From: CAYVUV01 sp964455095
Lineage (GTDB): Bacteria > Desulfobacterota > Binatia > HRBIN30 > CADEER01
Direction of reading: 5' to 3'
NCBI GenBank assembly: GCA_964455095.1
Contig: CAYVUV010000066.1
Location: 1 to 32,960, forward strand
Length of the DNA: 32,960 nt
Both the position numbers and the translations under genes were made by a program. Under the pieces are notes generated by a model. The model worked only from the letters and a program-made list of their open reading frames with translations, was not told where the DNA came from and did no database searches. Below are positions 30,511 through 32,960 of this stretch, piece after piece (position 1 is the stretch's first letter; every line of letters begins with the position of its first letter).

Positions 30511-30554
30511 TGGATCATGATTGTCTTGACACCGAGATCATGACTCTTTAGCTA
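30511..30554 (+). promoter_or_regulatory. Possible promoter/operator of the vapB-like gene
   Basis: TTGACA (30526-30531) lies between two copies of GATCATGA (30513-30520 and 30536-30543), 23 bp apart, or about two helical turns. TCATGA is self-complementary. A weak -10 (TAGCTA) follows at 30549. Ribbon-helix-helix antitoxins usually bind such paired sites to repress their own operon; that link is inferred. Confidence 0.35.
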
Positions 30555-30561
30555 CTTCGCC

Positions 30562-30822
30562 ATGAAGCCGCTGCAGGTATACGTCGACGACACCGAGCTC
30601 GAGCGCCTCGAGGGCTGGGCACGCGGTCGCGGCATGACGAAATCCCAGGCGATTCGCGCCGCGATCCGCGCCCTCACGCGTGTCGGGGAGGACGATCCAC
30701 TGCTGTCGCTGAGCGGCATGGTGCACGACCGCCTGCCGCGCGACTGCAGGGCGCTCGTTGCCGAGCCCCCCGCGGCATACGTGCGGCGCCGCCGGCGCGC
30801 GCCAGCGCGTGCTCGTCGATAG
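30562..30822 (+). CDS. vapB: VapB-like antitoxin (ribbon-helix-helix)
   Basis: 86 residues. MKPLQVYVDDTELERLEGWA and RGRGMTKSQAIRAAIRALTR form a CopG/RHH DNA-binding fold: an N-terminal strand followed by two helices. The middle (LSLSGMVHDRLPRDC) is the toxin-binding part. The last about 15 residues are Arg-rich and may be out of the ancestral frame. It overlaps the start of the VapC remnant by 14 bases. It should neutralise the PIN toxin and repress the operon. Intact although the toxin is broken. Confidence 0.82.
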   Translation: MKPLQVYVDDTELERLEGWARGRGMTKSQAIRAAIRALTRVGEDDPLLSLSGMVHDRLPRDCRALVAEPPAAYVRRRRRAPARARR

Positions 30823-31222
30823 CGGCGCATGGATCGCGCTGGTCCGCGCCAATGACCAGCATCACACCGAAGCGGACCGCCTGTTTCGGCATGCCGTCGG
30901 CGAGCGCACTCCGCTGATCACGACGAATCTGATCGTCGCCGAAGTGCACCGCTTCATTCTCTTCCACATGGGGATCCGGCCCGCCGCGCTGCTCCTCGAT
31001 CGGATCGATGCGAGCCCCTGCTGACGCTCGAGCTGGTAACCGCTGCGCATCACACCTGCGGTCCGCCGCTGGATCGAGAAGCTCTCGGACCAGGTCATCA
31101 CCTACACCGATGCGGTGAGCTTCGCCGTCATGCAGACCGCGCGGTGCACGGCCGCGATGAGCTTCGATCACGACTTCGAAATCGCCGGCTTCCAGCTCTG
31201 GCGGCCGCCGCCGGTCCGATAA
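30809..31222 (+). pseudogene. vapC: VapC-like PIN-domain toxin, frameshifted
   Basis: From GTG 30809 the frame gives MLVDSGAWIALVRANDQHHT, PLITTNLIVAEVHRFILF, then stops at TGA 31022. The neighbouring frame continues with LTLELVTAAHH (31021-31053), and the original frame resumes with RRWIEKLSDQVITYTDAVSF and AAMSFDHDFEIAGFQLWRP to TAA 31220. So a base appears lost in the C-run near 31018 and regained near 31055. The acidic PIN residues (Asp in VDSG, Glu in VAEVH, Asp in YTDAVSF, Asp in FDHDF) are all encoded but split between frames. Either a recent pseudogene or two assembly errors. VapC is an RNase cutting tRNA or rRNA. Confidence 0.82.
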
Positions 31223-31267
31223 GTGCCAGCATGAGCCCCCGGCGCAGCTCGCGGCGCTGTTCCTGGT

Positions 31268-31522
31268 TCAGCGCGGGCGGCGCAGCCACGCGGCGATGCG
31301 CGCCGCGGCGGCAGGCGTGAAGTCGGAGGCGTACAGCCGTAGGAACAGCCGCGCGCGCAGCTCGGGCGAGCAGTCGTCTCCGCTCGGATCGCCGAGGCTG
31401 GCGCGTGCCAGACGGCGCGCCGTGTCGAACATCCGGCCGCCCATCTCGAGACGTTCGGAACCCGAACGGTCGAGCAGCATGCGCCGGTACCGCTCCTGGA
31501 TGGGCGCCGGCGTGTCGTTCAT
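31268..31522 (-). CDS. Small protein coupled to nucleotidyltransferase
   Basis: 84 residues: IQERYRRMLLDRSGSERLEM, GGRMFDTARRLARASLG, ELRARLFLRLYASDFTPAAA. Helical, charged, no signal. I recall similar small proteins with an R-x-x-M-F-D-T-A-R core beside nucleotidyltransferases, but no function is known to me. Start ATG 31522 overlaps the stop of the transferase (ATGA), so the two are co-translated. It may be the other half of a toxin-antitoxin-like pair. Confidence 0.72.
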   Translation of the reverse strand: MNDTPAPIQERYRRMLLDRSGSERLEMGGRMFDTARRLARASLGDPSGDDCSPELRARLFLRLYASDFTPAAAARIAAWLRRPR

Positions 31523-32064
31523 GCGCGCACCTCGGCGAGCAGGTCGGCAATCCCCAGGACCCCAGCCCAGCGCTCGATATACGCCCAGTCGAGCGTCTCG
31601 ACTGACGCGATGAGATTGCGCACGTCCCCGAGCTGCAGCGCCGAGTGGCTGTCGCGCGCCCAATCGAGCTTCGACAACACGAGGTCCTCCGCAGCAACTA
31701 CCCACACGCTCGTGTCGCCGATCGCCACCCGGCGGCGGCGCTCGAATTCCGCAAGGCGATACGGGCTATCCTTGCGAACGATACAATCGACCTTTACCAC
31801 CAGGGTCTCGTGAATGATGTTGAACATCCCCTTGTGGCGCACCGCCTCGCGGATCGCTTCCGGCTCACAATAGAACTCGGGCACAAACAGGGCCGCGGTC
31901 CGTTCCGCGTCTGCCGCGCTGAGCTCGACGACGAGGTCGATGTCGCGCGTCATGCGCGGCTGCGCATAGTAGTTCATCGCCATCGAGCCGCTGACCATGT
32001 AGCGGATGCCGGCACGCTCGAGGCGCGCTGCCACGAGCAGCAGAACGTCAAGCTCGTCGCTCAT
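31519..32064 (-). CDS. Nucleotidyltransferase (AbiEii/DUF6036-like fold)
   Basis: 181 residues. The polymerase-beta-type core is YMVSGSMAMNYY (Gly26-Ser27), then RMTRDIDLVVELS (metal Asp41 and Asp43) and a third acidic position likely in VKVDCIVRKDS. DTSVWVVAAEDLVLSKLDWA follows, as in AbiEii/DUF6036 relatives, with a helical C-terminus. Such enzymes transfer nucleotides to RNA or protein, and several act as toxins. Start ATG 32064. Operon with the 84-residue partner; next to a VapBC module, so this is a toxin-antitoxin-rich corner. Confidence 0.85.
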   Translation of the reverse strand: MSDELDVLLLVAARLERAGIRYMVSGSMAMNYYAQPRMTRDIDLVVELSAADAERTAALFVPEFYCEPEAIREAVRHKGMFNIIHETLVVKVDCIVRKDSPYRLAEFERRRRVAIGDTSVWVVAAEDLVLSKLDWARDSHSALQLGDVRNLIASVETLDWAYIERWAGVLGIADLLAEVRA

Positions 32065-32169
32065 CGAAGCGCCACCCTACCGCGCCGCGGCGCCGCGGCG
32101 CCAGAGTGTCGAGGCCACCGGGCCAGACGGCGATCGAGCAGCAACGATGTTGGGACGCGTCGCGTCACG

Positions 32170-32380
32170 CGATGACGTAACGCGCTCAAAATATCGTCGA
32201 GACCGAGGAGCTCGAGCGGGCGTGTCGATGAGCGAAAGCGTAGCCCCCGACGTGTTGCCGACGTAGAGGCGCGTACCGGTCGCATCCACGTCCGATGCGA
32301 ACGGGAGAACACCGACCGCTCAGCCCGAGTGACGTCGGGATGGTCGTCGTGACCGTGTCCGTCGCGGTGTCGGGTCGATC
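32170..32380 (-). pseudogene. Decayed YVTN beta-propeller fragment
   Basis: On the minus strand two frames show YVTN-type blades: DTATDTVTTTIPTSLGLS, then after a frame change VGVLPFASDVDATGTRLYVG and NTSGATLSLIDT. These are the 'Y-V-G-N-x-x-x-x-T-x-S-x-I-D-T' and 'V-T-x-T-I-P' phrases of the family. Only a blade or two remains and no single frame holds them. It fills the gap between the nucleotidyltransferase gene and the DUF1566 gene. Confidence 0.75.
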
Positions 32381-32960
32381 ACGAGCCGCCGCGCACGGCG
32401 CGGACGTAGCGGTTGGCCGTCTTGATTTCCGTGGTGAAGGCGCCGGAGTCGAAGAACACATCCCACGCGAGCACTGGATTACTGACGGAAGTAGTGGACG
32501 ACCAGTAATAGTTGCTCCCGGCCGTAGGACCGAACACTGCGTCGATGCAAGGGTTGGTTATCCCGCATCCCGGCGCGGTCAAATCCACGATTTCCACGAG
32601 TTCCGCGATGGTTGGCAGCCGCCAATCGCAATGGCCCGCAAAGCAGCCGCTGATCGTCGTCCCGTCGGGCGACGTGCCGCCGTTTAGCTGGCCCAGAAAG
32701 TCCGTATACGCCGTCCCGTTCGGAGTCGCCCCAGCCGTGGCCCACGAGTAGAGGTTGTTCGCGTCGTGGGGATTGCTGAGATTCGCGCCGCCGCCGAGGC
32801 TGTCCTTCTGCTCCCACATCAGGCCGGTTTCCGTGTCGCTTACCGTGCCGTCGCCGTTGTCCACCCAGCGCGCCTGCAGCAGCTTGAAGGAGCTCGCGTC
32901 GGCGATGACCTGGTCCTCGACCCCGCCGATGTCACCCTGCGTGGGGCACTGCCCGCCGGC
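32379..32960 (-). CDS. DUF1566 (Lcl C-terminal) domain protein, 5' end outside window
   Basis: At least 193 residues, open to the window edge. WVDNGDGTVSDTETGLMWEQ is the start of the DUF1566 domain. HCDWRLPTIAELVEIVDL, YYWSST and NRYVRAVRGG are its hallmarks. Cys pairs (GCFAGHC, GCGITNPC) suggest disulfides in an exported protein. These are C-type-lectin-fold-like domains of unclear role found in secreted proteins. A GTG at 32864 inside the frame is not the start, because coding continues upstream with QCPTQGDIGGVEDQV. Confidence 0.88.
   Translation of the reverse strand, partial: AGGQCPTQGDIGGVEDQVIADASSFKLLQARWVDNGDGTVSDTETGLMWEQKDSLGGGANLSNPHDANNLYSWATAGATPNGTAYTDFLGQLNGGTSPDGTTISGCFAGHCDWRLPTIAELVEIVDLTAPGCGITNPCIDAVFGPTAGSNYYWSSTTSVSNPVLAWDVFFDSGAFTTEIKTANRYVRAVRGGS

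Overview
The window is GC-rich bacterial DNA with no rRNA, tRNA, CRISPR array or intact transposase that I can see. The codon bias is strongly GC3. A subtilase C-terminal module, many short palindromic repeats and the mix of lipid, oxidoreductase and sulfotransferase genes remind me of uncultured Binatota/Desulfobacterota-like lineages. That placement is an inference from family resemblance, not a measurement.

The left half (about 1-17.3 kb) is an accessory mosaic. It holds a nucleotide-sugar epimerase, an orphan response regulator, a sulfotransferase, a HicB antitoxin whose HicA partner is a broken remnant, and a large unrecognised protein that looks like a class III cyclase-homology domain joined to two Lrp/AsnC-type ligand-binding domains. 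Next come a DUF2442 protein and a surface-polysaccharide-like group: a FemAB/GNAT-like protein facing a GMC oxidoreductase - small protein - GT4 glycosyltransferase operon with overlapping start and stop codons. Then follow a cytoplasmic-looking peptidoglycan hydrolase, a GH5-like glycoside hydrolase, an endonuclease/exonuclease/phosphatase protein and a membrane-anchored SGNH hydrolase. One full copy and three decayed fragments of the same glycoside hydrolase gene, all on the minus strand, are scattered through this half. Copies of a short GACGCTC-type repeat lie near three of these four.

The right half (about 17.3-30.5 kb) is more orderly. It carries an alpha/beta-hydrolase lipoprotein with a 160-bp MITE-like inverted repeat at its 5' end, a glycerol-dehydrogenase-like enzyme, a secreted subtilisin-like protease, and the glmU-glmS pair, which makes UDP-GlcNAc for the cell wall. 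Beyond these are a 2Fe-2S ferredoxin converging on a flavin reductase, a protein with two DUF2889-like halves, a translationally coupled pair of exported proteins (one a beta-propeller), and an aldo/keto reductase. Nearly every long gap here holds an inverted repeat (REP/REPIN-like).

The right edge (30.5-32.96 kb) is again accessory: a VapB-like antitoxin followed by a frameshifted VapC PIN toxin, a nucleotidyltransferase with a coupled small partner, a decayed YVTN propeller fragment, and a DUF1566 protein cut by the window end. Decayed toxins beside intact antitoxins occur twice (HicAB and VapBC).
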